Assembly (NCBI RefSeq): GCF_041381155.1
Contig: NC_091137.1
Span: 21,621,655 to 21,685,654 of the forward strand
Direction: 5' to 3'
DNA: 64,000 nt
Origin: Argopecten irradians
Lineage: Eukaryota > Mollusca > Bivalvia > Pectinida > Pectinidae
A program made the position numbers and the translations under genes. Numbering within the stretch: position 1 is the first letter of the stretch; the number at the start of each line of letters is the position of its first letter. Below the pieces are notes generated by a model. The model made no database searches, was not told where the DNA came from, and was given only the letters and a program-made list of their open reading frames with translations. Shown here in pieces: positions 61,807 through 64,000 of the stretch.

Positions 61807-63150
61807 AAGCTAGGGGACACACACTGGATACATTGACATCTAGGTATCTGAGTGAGCTTACCCACTCACAGGCCACACAGTACCACTAGGGGACACACAC
61901 TGGATACATTGACATCTAGGTATCTGAGTGAGCTTACCCTCTCACAGGTCACACAGTACTACTAGGGGACACACACGATACATTGACAGAGTTATCTGAG
62001 TGAGCTTACCCACTCACATGCAACACAGTACTATTAGGAGACACACACTGGATACATTGACAGAGTAATCTGAATGAGCTTACCCTCTCACAGGCCACAG
62101 AGTACTACTAGGGGACATACACTGGATACATTGACAGAGTAATCTGAGTGAGCTTACCCACTCACATGCAACACAGTACTACTAGGGGACATACACTGGA
62201 TACATTGACAGAGTTATCTGAATGAGCTTACCCTCTCACAGGCCACACAGTACTACTAGGGGACATACACTGGATACATTGACAGAGTTATCTGAATGAG
62301 CTTACCCACTCACATGCAACACAGTACTACTAGGGGACATACACTGGATACATTGACAGAGTTATCTGAATGAGCTTACCCTCTCACAGGCCACAGAGTA
62401 CTACTAGGGGACACACACTGGATACATTGACAGAGTAATCTGAGTGAGCTTACCCACTCACAGGCCACAGAGTACTACTAGGGGACACACACTGGATACA
62501 TTGACAGAGTTATCTGAATGAGCTTACCCTCTCACAGGCCACAGAGTACTACTAGGGGACACACATTGGATACATTGACAGAGGTATCTGAGTGAGCTTA
62601 CCCACTCACAGGCCACACAGTACTACTATATATATAGCTAGGGGACACACACTGGATACATTGACAGAGGTATCTGAGTAAGCTTACCCTCTCACAGGCC
62701 ACACAGTACTACTATTTATATAGCTAGGGGACACACACTGGATACATTGACAAAGGTATCTAAGTGAGCTTACCCTCTCACAGGCCACACAGTACTACTA
62801 TTTATATAGCTAGGGGACACACACTGGATACATTGACAAAGGTATCTGAGTGAGCTTACCCACTCACAGGCCACACAGTACTACTATTTATATAGCTAGG
62901 GGACACACACTGGATACATTGACAAAGGTATCTGAGTGAGCTTACCCTCTCACAGGCCACAGAGTACTACTAGGGGACACACGCTGGATACATTGACAGA
63001 GGTATCTGAGTGAGCTTACCCACTCACAGGCCACAGAGTACTACTAGGGGACATACACTGGATACATTGACAGAGTAATCTGAATGAGCCTACCCTCTCA
63101 CAGGCCACACAGTACGACTAGGAGACACACACAGGATATATTGATAGTTA
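61807..63150. repeat. ~74-bp satellite array, right block
   Basis: Same unit as the left block, about 18 units. A sub-family carries an extra TATATATAGCTAGG or TTTATATAGCTAGG insertion (about 62622-62910). The last unit near 63100-63140 decays into unique sequence. Confidence 0.95.
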
Positions 63151-64000
63151 TGTGATGCCTGTGTGACATACTTGTACTTGATTCCTTTCCTAGTTAGTTC
63201 TATTTTGCTGTTCAGCAGCTACTTGTGTGTCTATGAGTGTTAACTTGATAGTCCTTTTATCCTGTGTTTGTGATATGCAACTTTTCTACAGTGTTTCTTT
63301 AATTGTGGCACCAAAGTTTATTTCCATCACGAACTGATCACATGATATATACCAGTAAACTCTTTTGAAATTGGATTTCTTTTTTGTTTGATATAATCAT
63401 CTATATGGTTGAATTGTTATTCATAAGATGTTTTCTCTATAATTCATGATGCAATTTTTTAAATTACATTGTGCATGTATTTTGAAAACAAAATTGAGGC
63501 CTTGAAGGCGATTCTCCTGGAATTAATGTTTGGTTTTTCTAAACATTCAGAATATTTCATCAGATAATAGTTAATTATCTGCCCCTGGAGAAATCTCCTG
63601 TACTTTGGTTTATTTTGTTTAACAGCCATGATTATTTAAGGACATACCAGACGGTTTACTATGTGGCAGAAAGCTGTAGTATCTGGAGAAGAAACTGACC
63701 CACAGTTAGTAGTTTTCATTGCCTATAGTACAGTTACTGTTATAACAAGGTGATAGAGACATGTACAGAGTATACAATATCAAATTGTTTTATTGACAAT
63801 ATAGAGATTAACATTTAATAGTACAGATTTATATTTAACTAAGGTAACGTGTATAGGATTGGACAGCTGACTCTATAGTCTATATCAATCATTTTCGCTG
63901 TGAGTGTATATTTATTATGTTAATAATAATTTTTATTGTAAAGAGACTTGTTCTTGTATGTTATAATGATGCAACTGATAGTTTTATAAACCAACATATG
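63151..64000. other. Unique AT-rich sequence, nothing recognised
   Basis: No exon, repeat or RNA gene was recognised on either strand. Confidence 0.4.

Overview
This is a eukaryotic nuclear window, AT-rich and intron-rich, most likely from a lophotrochozoan and probably a bivalve mollusc. The reasons are small exons with GT-AG introns, metazoan gene families (an MBD5-type PWWP protein, AARSD1, a CD225/dispanin protein, an Ig-domain receptor), and many repeats typical of bivalve genomes. Those repeats include pearl-like elements built from ~160-bp core repeats next to CCGT-type microsatellites, TA-flanked MITEs, CR1/jockey-like LINE pieces and large minisatellites.

Layout. 1-3.7 kb: repeat-rich intron with a LINE fragment and a pearl-like array. 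3.73-10.3 kb (+): the 3' part of an MBD5-like gene, with one giant Ser/Gln/Asn-rich exon followed by three small exons that encode a PWWP domain and a conserved tail; the MBD exon must lie to the left. 10.3-17.3 kb: 3' UTR and intergenic DNA with a ~45-bp minisatellite. 17.3-28.7 kb (+): a complete 13-exon AARSD1 gene (alanyl-tRNA editing factor), including an 18-nt micro-exon. 29.2-33.4 kb (-): a broken LINE with a second LINE nested in it. 37.7-38.9 kb (+): a two-coding-exon CD225/dispanin membrane protein with a long 3' UTR. 41.7-43.8 kb: a ~40-bp minisatellite. 44.0-53.5 kb (-): a complete 8-exon single-Ig type I membrane protein whose cytoplasmic tail is proline-rich and ends in a WH2-like motif. 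54.87 kb (+): a likely signal-peptide first exon of another gene. 56.6-57.8 kb: a hAT-like element with a perfect 8-bp target duplication and a pearl-like array inside it. 57.9-63.1 kb: a ~74-bp satellite array split by a ~1.5-kb inverted-repeat transposon.

The most unusual signal is the relation between minisatellites and splice sites. In AARSD1 a 30-bp array repeats the 3' splice junction of exon 10, a 31-bp array repeats the 5' splice junction of exon 12, and a ~29-bp array starts about 10 nt after exon 4. In the unrelated Ig gene a 42-bp array repeats the 5' splice junction of exon 6, and a 48-bp array of about 3 kb stops about 12 nt before exon 5. Tandem arrays here seem to nucleate on or against exon borders, creating strings of near-identical splice sites. 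The genes are not functionally linked in any visible way. No tRNA, rRNA or CRISPR was recognised.
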